A stretch of 64,000 bases of DNA, from positions 992,001 through 1,056,000 of the forward strand of contig NZ_CP049362.1 in the NCBI RefSeq assembly GCF_019343455.1, in the 5' to 3' direction. The notes beneath the pieces are model-generated. The model ran no database searches, was not told the DNA's origin, and saw only the letters and a program-made list of their open reading frames with translations. Position numbers and translations under genes: made by a program. Shown here in pieces: positions 1-9,176 of this stretch. This stretch comes from Alcaligenes ammonioxydans (GTDB lineage Bacteria; Pseudomonadota; Gammaproteobacteria; Burkholderiales; Burkholderiaceae_B). How positions within the stretch are numbered: the stretch's first letter is position 1; the number at the start of each line of letters is the position of its first letter.

Positions 1-254
1 AGCTACCGGCTGTGCTGACAAGCTTGCGGCACAGTCTGCGACCCGGTGGCGTGCTGTTTTCTTCCAATCCGCGCGGTCAGGGGCAAGAAGGCTGGAATGG
101 ACAGCGCTATGGGTGTTACTACAGTTGGGAGCAGTGGGCGCAGCGCCTGGAGCATGCAGGTTTTGAGTATATCCATCACTTTTACCGCCCCACGGACAAG
201 CCGCCTCAGGAGCAACATTGGCTGGCGTCTTTGTGGCGCGTGCCGGTCTCCTAA
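1..254 (+). CDS. Class I SAM-dependent methyltransferase, C-terminal fragment
   Basis: The reading frame is open from the first bases of the window and stops at 252-254, so only the last 80 or so residues are present and the start lies upstream. The fragment contains an LRPGG-V-LF stretch, typical of the late strand and turn of class I S-adenosylmethionine-dependent methyltransferases, followed by an aromatic-rich end with a YYSWEQW segment and a GFE turn. The substrate cannot be told because the SAM-binding motif is outside the window. The family call rests on this short pattern only. Confidence 0.6.
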   Translation, partial: LPAVLTSLRHSLRPGGVLFSSNPRGQGQEGWNGQRYGCYYSWEQWAQRLEHAGFEYIHHFYRPTDKPPQEQHWLASLWRVPVS

Positions 255-349
255 GCAGCCAAATGGTGAATCCCTGACCTGGCTACCTATCTTTTTGTTT
301 TGTAATGGGTTTTTTGGTTAATACAGGGGTTTTCCCTATTTTTATGCAC

Positions 350-640
350 ATCTTTTGTGGATAAGCCGATCGATAGCATGAAGGACCAGGTCCGGGGAAA
401 AAAATGGTAAAGAATTGTCGATTCTCTGATCGGGTTTGTTAAGTTGTTGAAATTGTTTAGATAAATGCACTGATTCACGGTTTATCCTGTGACTTGTCCA
501 CATTTTATGGGGATAAGATTGCGGGTGTTGAGGCATTTGGCCGTTTTCTGCCCGCCCGTTTTAAGTGGCTGATACTACGAACGGTTTTTCTGATTTGCCC
601 AGTTTTTCCTACGAGCTATCCACAGTTTTCGTGGATAAGA
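350..640. other. Cluster of DnaA-box-like sites in an AT-rich gap; candidate replication origin
   Basis: The gap 255-759 holds no credible gene. It has one exact DnaA box (TGTGGATAA, 356-364, reverse orientation) and four 9-mers with one mismatch to TTATCCACA: TTGTCCACA at 494-502, TGGGGATAA at 508-516, CTATCCACA at 616-624 and CGTGGATAA at 630-638. T-rich runs lie at about 289-350 and more AT-rich sequence at about 400-480. Several GATC sites are present. Clustered DnaA boxes beside AT-rich DNA are the usual signature of a bacterial oriC. However, dnaA, dnaN, mnmG and parAB are not visible here, so it could also be a DnaA-titration or regulatory site. Confidence 0.5.
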
Positions 641-759
641 TCACGCGTTTGAGCAGCTTGGGTTCCCCTCAGTCTCAAGGCTATGATGCACACGAGCAAT
701 GTTGACCTTTAGCGGCCAGTCCCTTCGGTTCTTTGCCATTTTCTTCAGGAGAGTGAAAC

Positions 760-1593
760 GTGGAAAAATTGCAAGTCTGGATGACAGAATTTCCCGCTGT
801 GGTCGCGATTGGGCTTAACGTCGTGATCGCGTTGTTGATTCTGATTATTGGCTGGTGGCTGTCAGCCGTTGCCGGCCGGGCCATCAAGCGAATGGCAGCC
901 AGCTCCCCCCGTGTGGACCCCACCATCGTGCCTATGGCCCAGTCGGTCACGGTCTGGACGATCCGTATTTTTGTACTGATTGCGGTGCTGGCACGCTTTG
1001 GCGTCCAGACAGCCAGCATTATTGCGGTGCTGGGTGCGGCTGGCCTGGCAGTGGGTTTGGCCCTGCAGAACACCCTGCAAAACATTGCCGCTGGCATCAT
1101 GTTGTTGATGCTGCGCCCTTTGCGTGCGGGTGAGTTCGTGTCGGTTGTGGGCAAAGGGGATGGTACGGTACAGGAAGTGGGCTTGTTCTTGACCCGCTTC
1201 GAGCAGGTCGATGGCATTCAGTTTACGTTGCCCAACAGTCTGATCTGGGGCAATCCCATCATCAATTACAGCCGCAATACGACTCGTCGTCTGGATTTTG
1301 GTGTGGGTGTCCGGTACGGTGACGACCTGGATCTGGCCTTGAAGTTGCTGCAAAACCTGCTGGACGAAAACGACAAGGTTTTGAAGGACCCGGCCCCTCA
1401 AGTGATGGTTATGGAGTACAAGGATAGCGTCATTACGGTCAATCTGCGTGCCTGGATCAGTGCCGCTGACTTCTGGGATACCCGCTTTCACTTGTTCCGT
1501 CGCGCGATTCAAGTGCTGAATGAAGCTGGTTTGCAAACCCCGGTTCCCGTACGGGAAATCGTGCAATCGGGCGGCGATAAAAAAGCGGCCTGA
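760..1593 (+). CDS. mscS: Small-conductance mechanosensitive channel, MscS family
   Basis: At 277 residues this matches minimal MscS channels, which open under membrane tension to release solutes during osmotic downshock. Three hydrophobic helices are visible at about residues 13-35, 58-82 and 88-120. The third is the Gly/Ala-rich pore helix (GAAGLAVGLALQ), followed by the beta domain (RPLRAGEFV, then FTLPNSLIWGNPI-NYSR) and a C-terminal alpha/beta domain. The start is GTG at 760, with a CAGGAGAG ribosome site about 8 bases upstream. A strong terminator follows at 1681, so it is probably transcribed alone. Confidence 0.93.
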   Translation: MEKLQVWMTEFPAVVAIGLNVVIALLILIIGWWLSAVAGRAIKRMAASSPRVDPTIVPMAQSVTVWTIRIFVLIAVLARFGVQTASIIAVLGAAGLAVGLALQNTLQNIAAGIMLLMLRPLRAGEFVSVVGKGDGTVQEVGLFLTRFEQVDGIQFTLPNSLIWGNPIINYSRNTTRRLDFGVGVRYGDDLDLALKLLQNLLDENDKVLKDPAPQVMVMEYKDSVITVNLRAWISAADFWDTRFHLFRRAIQVLNEAGLQTPVPVREIVQSGGDKKAA

Positions 1594-1680
1594 GCCGGAT
1601 GGCCGCCGAGGCCGGATATCGAGCCGTTTCAGTGGTCAGGATAGCCACGTCTAGTGTGGTTGCAGATAGCAGCAAAAATG

Positions 1681-1718
1681 CCCCAAGCCTTGCGATCAGC
1701 AGCTTGGGGTTTTTTTTT
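1681..1718 (+). terminator. Rho-independent terminator after mscS
   Basis: A perfect stem CCCCAAGC/GCTTGGGG (1681-1688 with 1702-1709) is followed directly by nine T residues. It isolates mscS from the malonate regulator gene that starts at 1802. Confidence 0.92.
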
Positions 1719-1801
1719 CGGGTTAGCCTGCATTGGAGGCAGAGAGCGCTTCCTCCATACTGTACGCTTTGCCTGAACGCCACCCCTATCGCTCCCCCAC
1801 G

Positions 1802-2734
1802 ATGTTTCTGATCGACGAAAAAATTACGGTACGACGTTTGGAAGTTTTGTTGGCCTTTTTGGAGGCTGGCACGATTTCCCGTGCGGCGGACCAGTTGGGT
1901 ACCAGTGCGGTCAGTGTTCATCGGGCATTGAAAAGCCTGGAAGAAGGCTTGCGGTGCCCCTTGTTCTTGCAGGAGGGGCGTAATCTGGTACCTCAGGACT
2001 CCGCCCGTGAGCTGGCCGAGGCAGCCAAAGAAACCATACGCACCTTGCAGCAGGGTATTGATGCCGCGCGTGAGGCCGGGGGCTACTCCTCGGATCAACT
2101 GCGCATTGGCTCCATGTATTCACTGACAATCCGGCTCGTTCCCCGTCTGTTGGTGGAGCTGAAGATACACAAGCCGTTGTTGCAGATCGATCTGGTGCTG
2201 GACTCCAATGAAAAGCTGCTGCAAAAGTTGCGCAGTGGTCATATTGATGCCGCCCTGATCGAACTTCCGCAGGCCCAGCCTGATCTGGAGTTGCTGCCAA
2301 TCTTTGATGACGAGCTGATGTTTGCCGCGCCGCTGGGCTGGCACGGTGCGCAAGGGTCGGTCGTGGATTTGGCGCGGTGTTCCAAAGAGCGTTTTGTATC
2401 GTTGAGCGATGATTTTGCCACTGGGCGTGATATGCAGCGCATGATGGCCAAGGCCGGGTTCGAGCCCGAGATTGTGATGCGTACCGGCGACATCTTTTCG
2501 TTGATGAGTCTTATCAGCGGCGGGGTGGGATGCTCTCTATTGCCTGCCCGTGCCAAAGAGGTGTTTTCTGACAAGATCCAGTGGTTAAGCCTGGAGTGGC
2601 CGTATCGGCATTCGCAGCGGATTGGTCTGGTTTGCATGAAGTCGCGCGAACGCAGCCCCAATGTGTTGAGTGTGCTGCGGGCGTGCCGTATTGTGCGCAA
2701 TCAACTGGAGAAAGAAGGGCACAAGCCGGTTTGA
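1802..2734 (+). CDS. mdcR: LysR-family regulator of malonate utilisation, MdcR
   Basis: The 310-residue protein has an N-terminal winged helix-turn-helix (residues about 8-65, with LAFLEAGTISRAADQLG and SVHRALKSLEEGLRCPLF) and a LysR substrate-binding domain. The wording of the HTH region and its place beside malonate decarboxylase genes match MdcR, the malonate-responsive activator. ATG 1802 is preferred over an in-frame upstream codon at 1733, because the upstream extension is low-complexity and the family begins near here. It is convergent with mdcH, so it does not share a promoter with the operon it probably controls, unlike many divergent LysR pairs. Confidence 0.88.
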   Translation: MFLIDEKITVRRLEVLLAFLEAGTISRAADQLGTSAVSVHRALKSLEEGLRCPLFLQEGRNLVPQDSARELAEAAKETIRTLQQGIDAAREAGGYSSDQLRIGSMYSLTIRLVPRLLVELKIHKPLLQIDLVLDSNEKLLQKLRSGHIDAALIELPQAQPDLELLPIFDDELMFAAPLGWHGAQGSVVDLARCSKERFVSLSDDFATGRDMQRMMAKAGFEPEIVMRTGDIFSLMSLISGGVGCSLLPARAKEVFSDKIQWLSLEWPYRHSQRIGLVCMKSRERSPNVLSVLRACRIVRNQLEKEGHKPV

Positions 2735-2856
2735 TAGGAACGCGATGGCCTTGCTGGAGCTCGGTCAGGAGGGAGGGGCTGCCGCTTCCAGATGCTCAGC
2801 TCAAGCCCCCAGCGAGTCTGCCAGGGCAGGAGTACACCTGGTGCTGCAACTGACAG

Positions 2857-3783
2857 TCAGGCCCATCTGGACAGCCAGCGTTGCACGCCATCCAGGGTTT
2901 GGAATTCATCCACGCAGCGTGCAGGGATATCGGGATAGCGTTGGTTCCACAGGGTCGCCAGGCTGCGCCCTGGGCCGATTTCCAACACCACATCGGGCTG
3001 ACGTTCTTCAATCTGTTCCATGCAGGCATCCCATTGCACGGTCTGCATCAGTTGCGCTGCCAAGGCGTGGGCCGCACTTGCCGCGCTGTGTACCCACACA
3101 CCGGCATTGCTTGGCCAAGGCACATTGGGGGCCGCCAGCCCACTTTGGTTTAGCTGCTCGTGAAAGGCGTGAGCGGCGCTGCTCATCCAATGGGTATGGG
3201 ATGCAATAGTCACGGCCAAGGGCGTGCAACGCGCCCCCTGTTCTTGAGCGAATGTTTCCAGGGCCGAAAGTTTGTCGCGTGGCCCCGCACAGACGGCGCT
3301 CTCCGGACCATTGCGTATGGCCAGGGCAGCGCCTTGTGCCTGGCACCATTGTTCAATTGACCGAATGGAAACCCCACTGATCGCCAGCATGCTGCTGTCT
3401 TGTCCGGCCCCGGCCTGATCCATGAGGGCGGCTCGTTGTCCGGCCAGTGTGACCGTGTCGCTGCTGGAGAGCACTCCCGCGACGCATGCAGCCGCCAGTT
3501 CGCCAATGCTGTAGCCAGCCACGGCAGCCAGACAAGGGCTGGGCGCCTGCAGGGCAGGGACGCGTTCCTGCAATTGCTGCCAGGCGGCCAAGGCGCAGGC
3601 TGTCAGGACGACCTGGGCATGGGCGTTGGTGCTCGCCCAATTGGCATCGCGCATGGCGCTGCGCCAATCGGCAACGTGCAACTGATCCTGCATCTGCAGC
3701 AGCAAGGGATGGGTTGGCTTGAGCCAGGGCAGCATGTCCGCGTATTGCATGCCTTGCCCGGAAAACAGCAGGGCGATTTTCAT
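2857..3783 (-). CDS. mdcH: Malonate decarboxylase epsilon subunit (malonyl-CoA:ACP transacylase)
   Basis: It loads malonyl groups from malonyl-CoA onto the MdcC acyl carrier protein, priming the biotin-independent malonate decarboxylase. The 308-residue chain starts with the acyltransferase motif LFSGQGMQ. It contains the nucleophile elbow GYSIGE with Ser92 and a later SHTHW histidine motif near residue 200. The start at 3783 is chosen because LFSGQG lies at the N terminus in this family. It begins two bases after the mdcB stop and is the last gene of the operon. Confidence 0.92.
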   Translation of the reverse strand: MKIALLFSGQGMQYADMLPWLKPTHPLLLQMQDQLHVADWRSAMRDANWASTNAHAQVVLTACALAAWQQLQERVPALQAPSPCLAAVAGYSIGELAAACVAGVLSSSDTVTLAGQRAALMDQAGAGQDSSMLAISGVSIRSIEQWCQAQGAALAIRNGPESAVCAGPRDKLSALETFAQEQGARCTPLAVTIASHTHWMSSAAHAFHEQLNQSGLAAPNVPWPSNAGVWVHSAASAAHALAAQLMQTVQWDACMEQIEERQPDVVLEIGPGRSLATLWNQRYPDIPARCVDEFQTLDGVQRWLSRWA

Positions 3784-3785
3784 GG

Positions 3786-4748
3786 TCAGACTCCAGTAGG
3801 GCGACGTTGGCGTGCACGGCCGGGAGCCGTGGCTTGCAGGCGGTCCAGCCAATAGCAGGCCGACAAGGTATCGGCAGCGCCTCCAGGGGACAGACGGCGC
3901 TGCATAAAGGCGTGATGCAAGGTTTGGGCGCGTTGCACCGCATCCGGGGTAAATGCGCTGCCTGCGTGCAAATACTGTGCGGCGCAGCGGCGCGCGTAGT
4001 GCAGCCCCTCCAGTCCGCCACGATGGGCCAGATTGCTATCGTCAAGGACCGCCATCACCGAAAAGAAAGTATGCAAACCCACGGTCTGCAATTGCTGATC
4101 GGTAATAGGTGCGCTGTGCGGAGACAAGAGGTTGACAGCGGCTTGCCAGGCGGGCCAGGCCGTTTCAAACAAGGTGGGAAATCCTTGGGCGGCTTCCTGG
4201 TTCGCGCCCTGTAAACCATAGCGGCGTACCGCTTGTCCACCCGGCAGTGCGGACGAGGTTTGCTGGCTGCGGGCCTGTAAAGCTGCCCCCCATAATGTTT
4301 GAAGTTGGTCCCGAATCGTGGCGGGAGTCAGGGCGCGAAAAGGAAGGCAGGCGCCTGCGGCTGCACACAGCAGGCCGAGCATGAAGATGGCTCCACGGTG
4401 CGTATTGATGCCGGCGGTTGCCGCCTGCATGCGAGCCTCCGCTGCCATCCCGCAAGTTTGCAGTTGGCAAAAGGGAGCACGCTGTTGGCCCAGGGCTGCC
4501 ATGTCAGAAAAATAGTGGCGCAGAGCGAACAGACTGCGGTAGAAGGTGCTGGCGTCCATATCGTCATGGCTGCCGCTGTCGAGCAAGGAAACCAGTCCCG
4601 GCTTGGGGGCCAGAATCAGCTCGTCATACAGCGCCAGAACAGCCGCCCGGCCTATGTCCGCACAACGCCAGGAAGGGGATGGGTCCATGAGCTCAGGGGG
4701 CGTCGGTGGGGGCGCCCATACCCTTGTTTCAATGGCATCAAGCAGCAT
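3786..4748 (-). CDS. mdcB: Triphosphoribosyl-dephospho-CoA synthase
   Basis: It makes 2'-(5''-triphosphoribosyl)-3'-dephospho-CoA, the precursor of the MdcC prosthetic group, from ATP and dephospho-CoA (CitG family). The 320-residue chain carries the family signature LAPKPGLVSLLDSGSHDDMD near residues 46-65 and the later Arg/Gly-rich helices. The start at 4748 overlaps the mdcG stop by 11 bases and places LYDELILAPKPG near the N terminus. A further-upstream start at 4811 would lie deep inside mdcG and is less likely. Confidence 0.92.
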   Translation of the reverse strand: MLLDAIETRVWAPPPTPPELMDPSPSWRCADIGRAAVLALYDELILAPKPGLVSLLDSGSHDDMDASTFYRSLFALRHYFSDMAALGQQRAPFCQLQTCGMAAEARMQAATAGINTHRGAIFMLGLLCAAAGACLPFRALTPATIRDQLQTLWGAALQARSQQTSSALPGGQAVRRYGLQGANQEAAQGFPTLFETAWPAWQAAVNLLSPHSAPITDQQLQTVGLHTFFSVMAVLDDSNLAHRGGLEGLHYARRCAAQYLHAGSAFTPDAVQRAQTLHHAFMQRRLSPGGAADTLSACYWLDRLQATAPGRARQRRPTGV

Positions 4749-5442
4749 GAGAAGACTCCAGGGCAGGGGCGTGCTCAGGCCAGTCCGAGTGCGCCTGAAT
4801 ACGTAAACCATGCGTGTGTTTGATCATGACTTTGCTGCTGGCACCACTGCGCCATTGCTGCCATTCACGCCAGGCGATGGCGGCGTCATCCGGAAACAGC
4901 AGCTCGCCATCCAGACGGGGCAAACCCGGCCATTCGCTGGCCGCATGCAAGAGCTGCACCAGACGATCGGCCTGCGTGGCGCACTGCACGGGCAGCAGCA
5001 AATCCAGGTCCGAGCCTTCACGCACATAACCTTGCCCCGTGATCAGCTCCCAGCCATAACTGCCATAAACCTGAGCTGTGCAGCCGTGTGCCTGCATCTG
5101 CTGGCATAAGCTCAGCCAGTCTTGCGCCAAGGAAACCAGCAGCAAGGTTTGGGCTTCATGGGCGGGGGGGAAACAGCCCCAGGCCAGGCTCCGCGCCTGG
5201 GGAACAATCAGAGACAGACGTTGCCGTCCCCAATCGGTCGGTAACGGAATGCCCACTTGCAGCTGCCCGTGACGCAGTTCACCTGGCTGACGGCTGACTA
5301 CCAGCGGCCAGCCTCGGGCCTGCCATTGCTGCAGGCTCAGACTGGCGTGGCTGCTTGGCTCCAGATCCGCCAGCACCTGATCCCAGGCTGGGCTGTCCAG
5401 CGTAATCAGATGGTGACGGCGAGCGGGCAGTGGTGCGGTCAT
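4738..5442 (-). CDS. mdcG: Malonate decarboxylase holo-ACP synthase (phosphoribosyl-dephospho-CoA transferase)
   Basis: It attaches the phosphoribosyl-dephospho-CoA group to the serine of MdcC. The 234-residue protein shows a nucleotidyltransferase-like core: YGSYGWELITG at 126-136, then GSDLDLLL at 143-150, with Asp145 and Asp147 as the likely metal ligands. The start codon overlaps the mdcE stop by one base (TGATG), indicating tight translational coupling. Confidence 0.92.
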   Translation of the reverse strand: MTAPLPARRHHLITLDSPAWDQVLADLEPSSHASLSLQQWQARGWPLVVSRQPGELRHGQLQVGIPLPTDWGRQRLSLIVPQARSLAWGCFPPAHEAQTLLLVSLAQDWLSLCQQMQAHGCTAQVYGSYGWELITGQGYVREGSDLDLLLPVQCATQADRLVQLLHAASEWPGLPRLDGELLFPDDAAIAWREWQQWRSGASSKVMIKHTHGLRIQAHSDWPEHAPALESSHAA

Positions 5443-6155
5443 CAGGATGCCTGCAAGACTTGGTCAATGATCTGGGCCGCCAGACGGCGACCACCGCGTT
5501 GGGCGCCATCACTGGCACGGCGATCCTGGTGATCGGACTGGGCCAGTGCCGCACGCAATGACGCACGCAGATGCTCAGGCGAACGGTTGTCCCAGACAGC
5601 CTGAATACCCCCCATGGCCACATAGTTGTCTACGCCGGGCGCAAAAACCGGATTGGACTGTGCCAGTTCTTCCAGCAGGGCTTCGGGCAGCTTGGTGACG
5701 CGGGCCATGGCGGGAATGCGCATGACGCGAATCTCGGCCTCGGGTACGGCATAGCAGGCGTCGGCAATCAGCCCGGAGGTGATGAATCCGCCCGAAAGTG
5801 CCTGGTCATAGACCAGTCCAATGACTTTGTGACCTTTGCGTCGGGCCAGATCCAGACACATGCCCAAATGGGCCATGGCGCGGTTGATACCCAGCAGCTC
5901 ATCGCGGCGGCGCAGTTGCTGGCCTTGGGTATCGACCAAGAGCAGCAGACTGCGGCCAGGATGGTGCCTGATGGTGTCCAGCACCGCCTGAGCCTGGGTC
6001 AAAGCCAGGGATACGCCAATAGGCGCGTGTTCGGTGGTTCCAATAACGTTCAGTGTTTGACCCTCAAACTCGGCTGTCCCCTGTAAAAATAAATCCTGTT
6101 CGGTGATGGTGTGCTGCGTATCGAACAGCGATTTCACCAGTGCTTCCCATTTCAT
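5442..6155 (-). CDS. mdcE: Malonate decarboxylase gamma subunit (carboxytransferase/decarboxylase)
   Basis: With MdcD it forms the decarboxylase that releases CO2 from malonyl-S-ACP to give acetyl-S-ACP. The 237-residue chain belongs to the carboxyltransferase (crotonase-like) fold, with GHKVIGLVYDQALSGG, an oxyanion-hole-type glycine motif, near residue 122. ATG 6155 overlaps the mdcD stop in the ATGA arrangement. Upstream in-frame codons to 6278 would only add sequence that overlaps mdcD and looks non-native. Confidence 0.93.
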   Translation of the reverse strand: MKWEALVKSLFDTQHTITEQDLFLQGTAEFEGQTLNVIGTTEHAPIGVSLALTQAQAVLDTIRHHPGRSLLLLVDTQGQQLRRRDELLGINRAMAHLGMCLDLARRKGHKVIGLVYDQALSGGFITSGLIADACYAVPEAEIRVMRIPAMARVTKLPEALLEELAQSNPVFAPGVDNYVAMGGIQAVWDNRSPEHLRASLRAALAQSDHQDRRASDGAQRGGRRLAAQIIDQVLQAS

Positions 6156-7054
6156 GACAGCGCCTCCTGGCTGCGTAATGCTTTGACGGCCGCGGCATCC
6201 ATCTGCCCGACTTGATCGCTGTGCTTCAAACCCAGCGCCTGCCATAAGTGGCGAGCCTGGTTCTCCGTGTGCTCCCATTGTTCGACAGGCAGCAAGGCGG
6301 CGCGATGGGCCAGCATCCGGTGTTCCTGTTCCAGTTCTTCCACGGTGACGGGGCCACGGGCTGGTTCTTTCAATCCTTGCACGGCGGCAGCACGGAAAGC
6401 TGCCACAGTGTCAGGCACAAGGTCGTCGCAATCGGCGGTCAGCCAGCGATGTTTCCCGCCACTGGTCTGCCAGACCAGCGCACGGTCTTTGGAGTCGTAT
6501 TCCTCCACACCGTGTGAAGCTTCAATGACTTCGGGGCCGGACATAGCCAGACGGCCTACATCACTCATGATGAGGTGATTGGTGCAGCGAGCCACTATGC
6601 CCATGCCGCCAAAACAACCGTTTTGCCCGCCTACCAGGGCAATCACCGGCACCCCGGCATTGCGGGTATCCAGCAGGGCGCGCATCACTTCCGACACGGC
6701 GATCAAACCCGCATTGGCTTCGTGCAAGCGCACACCGCCGGACTCCAGTAGCAGCACTACGCCAGCAGGGCGGTCGATCATGGCACGACGCAGCAGGCCC
6801 ACCAGCTTGGCGCCGTGGACTTCGCCCACACCACCGCCCATGAACTCGCCTTCTTGCGCTGCCACATAAACGGTCTGCCCTTCCAGCAAGGCATGGCCGA
6901 TGGCCACACCATCATCAAAAGAGGAGGGGACGCCCAACTGAGCCAGGTGCGGGCTGCTGATGCGTTGCGCCGGGGGCAACCACTCATGAAAGCTGTTCGC
7001 GTCAAACAGAGTCTGGACGCGCTGGCGGGCAGAACATTCCAGATAACTGCTCAT
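6152..7054 (-). CDS. mdcD: Malonate decarboxylase beta subunit
   Basis: This 300-residue carboxyltransferase-family subunit partners with MdcE. Visible features are the N-terminal SYLECSARQRV, the GGGVGEVHGAKLVGLLRRA region and the GGQNGCFGGMG glycine loop that lines the active site. Its start overlaps the mdcC stop (ATGA), and its own stop overlaps the mdcE start. MdcC, D and E are therefore translated as a coupled unit. Confidence 0.94.
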   Translation of the reverse strand: MSSYLECSARQRVQTLFDANSFHEWLPPAQRISSPHLAQLGVPSSFDDGVAIGHALLEGQTVYVAAQEGEFMGGGVGEVHGAKLVGLLRRAMIDRPAGVVLLLESGGVRLHEANAGLIAVSEVMRALLDTRNAGVPVIALVGGQNGCFGGMGIVARCTNHLIMSDVGRLAMSGPEVIEASHGVEEYDSKDRALVWQTSGGKHRWLTADCDDLVPDTVAAFRAAAVQGLKEPARGPVTVEELEQEHRMLAHRAALLPVEQWEHTENQARHLWQALGLKHSDQVGQMDAAAVKALRSQEALS

Positions 7055-7401
7055 GACTGTGTTCCTTGTGCTTGGCTACGTGCCAGCGCTTCGCTGGCGG
7101 CCTGGTCCAGACGCAGGCTGACCACGGCCGGGGTGGCTCCCATATCGTTGATGTCAAAGTGAATGCCGGCCAGCGGATGACGCTGGTGAAAGTCTCGTAC
7201 CACGGCATCCCAGATGGCGGAAAACCCTCGTGCTGAGGTATGAATGTGAATAGTGCAGTCGGGGCTGTCCTTGGGTTCGGCCAGTACTTCCAGATTGCCC
7301 GAACCCACGACGCCAATCAGCACGGGCTGGAAGGGGCCAATGGGCTCTTGCCCCTGAAAACGGTAGGCCAGGGTCTCCAGGCCGTGAGGATGCTGAGTCA
7401 T
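7051..7401 (-). CDS. mdcC: Malonate decarboxylase acyl carrier protein (delta subunit)
   Basis: The 116-residue carrier protein holds the acetyl/malonyl thioester on its special CoA-derived arm. The modified serine is Ser34 in the conserved VVGSGNLE motif. Start ATG 7401 follows an upstream GGAGATCA ribosome site on the minus strand and lies 34 bases after the mdcA stop. Family length is about 100 residues, so this copy is slightly long at both ends. Confidence 0.93.
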   Translation of the reverse strand: MTQHPHGLETLAYRFQGQEPIGPFQPVLIGVVGSGNLEVLAEPKDSPDCTIHIHTSARGFSAIWDAVVRDFHQRHPLAGIHFDINDMGATPAVVSLRLDQAASEALARSQAQGTQS

Positions 7402-7435
7402 CGTGATCTCCTAATGCAAATAGCGGTGCGGGCCC

Positions 7436-9118
7436 TTACCAATTACGAAAGCGCGCCGGGGGCTGATACAGGCCGCCCGAGGCGTCAACCAGATCCCGCA
7501 TGCTGCGTGCGGCCAATAGATTGCGAGTGGCCTGACGTGGGTCTATGCCTAAATCCTGCGGTCGCCGGATGATGCCGCGGTCGCGCAGGTTTTCCACCAT
7601 GCGCACATCGCGGCCCAGGCCTACGGGCGTATACCCGGCTACGCCGCGTATGGCCTGCTCGCGTTCTTCGTCGCTCCGGCACAGCAACAGGTTGGCAATG
7701 CCTTCTTCGGTCAGGATGTGGGTGACATCCTCGCCATACACCATGATGGGGGGCAGATCCATGCCGGTCTGCTCCTGCAGGGTCCAGGCATCCAGGGTGT
7801 CCACAAAGGCCGGCGTCATGTGTTCGCGGAACGTTTCCACAATCTGCACCACCAGCTTTTGGCCTCGCGGCGTACCGGCCGCCCCCTGGCGTCCTGCGCG
7901 GGCTTGTTGACCTGCTTTGAGCCAGGCGGGGCTGGCGTGGCGCCGGCCACGGGCATCGGCCCCCATATTCGGTGCGCCACCAAAACCGGCAATGCGGCCC
8001 AGCGTGGCGGTGGAGCTATTGCCCTGCAGATCGATCTGCAAGGTGGAGCCGATGAACAGATCGCAGGCATAGTGACCCGCTGCCTGACAAAAAGCACGAT
8101 TGCTGCGCATGCTGCCATCGGGACCAGTGAAGAACACATCGGAGCGGGCGCGCAAGTAATTTTCCATGCCAAGCTCGGAACCAAAGGAATGCACGGATTG
8201 CACCCAGCCAGCCTCAATCGCGGGGATCAGGGCAGGATGCGGATTCAAGGCCCAGTGCTGGCAAATCTTGCCTTTCAGGCCCAGCGATTGACCGTAGGTG
8301 GGCAAGAGCAACTCGATGGCGGCGGTATCAAAACCGATGCCGTGGTTCAGGCGCTGCACGCCGTATTCCGCGTAGATGCCCTTGATCGCCATCATGGCCA
8401 TCAAGACCTGTATTTCGCTGATCTGCGCCGGGTCGCGGGTAAACAGCGGTTCGATAAAGTGGGGGCGCGGGGCCGGGATGACGAAGTTCACCCAATCTGC
8501 GGGGATGTCCACGCGAGGCAGGCGCGTGGTCTTGCTATTGACCAGCTCATTGACCTGAGCAATCACAATGCCGCCCGAAAAAGCGGTGGCTTCCACAATG
8601 GCGGGGGTGTCCTCGGTATTGGGACCGGTGTATAGATTGCCGTGCTCATCGGCGGCCTGAGCGGCGATGAGCGCCACATTCGGAGTCAAATCGACAAAGT
8701 AACGCGCAAACAACTCCAGATAAGTATGAATAGCACCGATGTTCAGTCGCCCTGCCGATGCCAGCCGGGCCAGGCGTGCACCTTGCGGGCCCGAAAAGCT
8801 GAAGTCCAGGCGGCTGGCGATGCCTTTTTCAAACACATCCAGATGCTGGGGCAAGGCCAGCACGGATTGCACCATGTGCAGGTCATGAATCTGTGTGGGA
8901 TCGACCCCCACCAACGCGTCAGCCAGAAAATCGGCTTGTTTCTGGTTGTTGCCTTCCAGACATACACGATCGCCTGCCTGCAAGACGGCTTCCAGCAATA
9001 AGCTGGCTTTATCTGTGCTGCACAGTTTGCCTTGCAGCGAGTCTCCCAGTGCTCGGCTGGCGCGTTGCAGTCTTTGCTGGCGCGCTTGATTCTTAAGATT
9101 CCAGTTGCTGTCCGTCAT
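7436..9118 (-). CDS. mdcA: Malonate decarboxylase alpha subunit (acetyl-ACP:malonate ACP transferase)
   Basis: MdcA swaps acetyl for malonyl on the carrier protein, releasing acetate, so each cycle converts malonate to acetate plus CO2. The 560-residue protein matches family length (about 550) and has the CoA-transferase-like fold, with EGNNQKQADFLADALV near residue 55 and a GFGGAPNMGADARGRRH loop near residue 375. It is the first structural decarboxylase gene, 58 bases downstream of the amidase stop. Confidence 0.94.
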   Translation of the reverse strand: MTDSNWNLKNQARQQRLQRASRALGDSLQGKLCSTDKASLLLEAVLQAGDRVCLEGNNQKQADFLADALVGVDPTQIHDLHMVQSVLALPQHLDVFEKGIASRLDFSFSGPQGARLARLASAGRLNIGAIHTYLELFARYFVDLTPNVALIAAQAADEHGNLYTGPNTEDTPAIVEATAFSGGIVIAQVNELVNSKTTRLPRVDIPADWVNFVIPAPRPHFIEPLFTRDPAQISEIQVLMAMMAIKGIYAEYGVQRLNHGIGFDTAAIELLLPTYGQSLGLKGKICQHWALNPHPALIPAIEAGWVQSVHSFGSELGMENYLRARSDVFFTGPDGSMRSNRAFCQAAGHYACDLFIGSTLQIDLQGNSSTATLGRIAGFGGAPNMGADARGRRHASPAWLKAGQQARAGRQGAAGTPRGQKLVVQIVETFREHMTPAFVDTLDAWTLQEQTGMDLPPIMVYGEDVTHILTEEGIANLLLCRSDEEREQAIRGVAGYTPVGLGRDVRMVENLRDRGIIRRPQDLGIDPRQATRNLLAARSMRDLVDASGGLYQPPARFRNW

Positions 9119-9176
9119 TAGGTTTCCCTGTCATACCTCTGTCGATGTGTTTCTTTAAAGCCTGTTGCCTGAAGTG

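Noticed and set aside
681..1217. Minus-strand open frame of 178 codons opposite mscS
   Set aside because: It lies antisense to a well-supported MscS gene, with no ribosome site and a composition typical of a shadow frame in GC-rich coding DNA.
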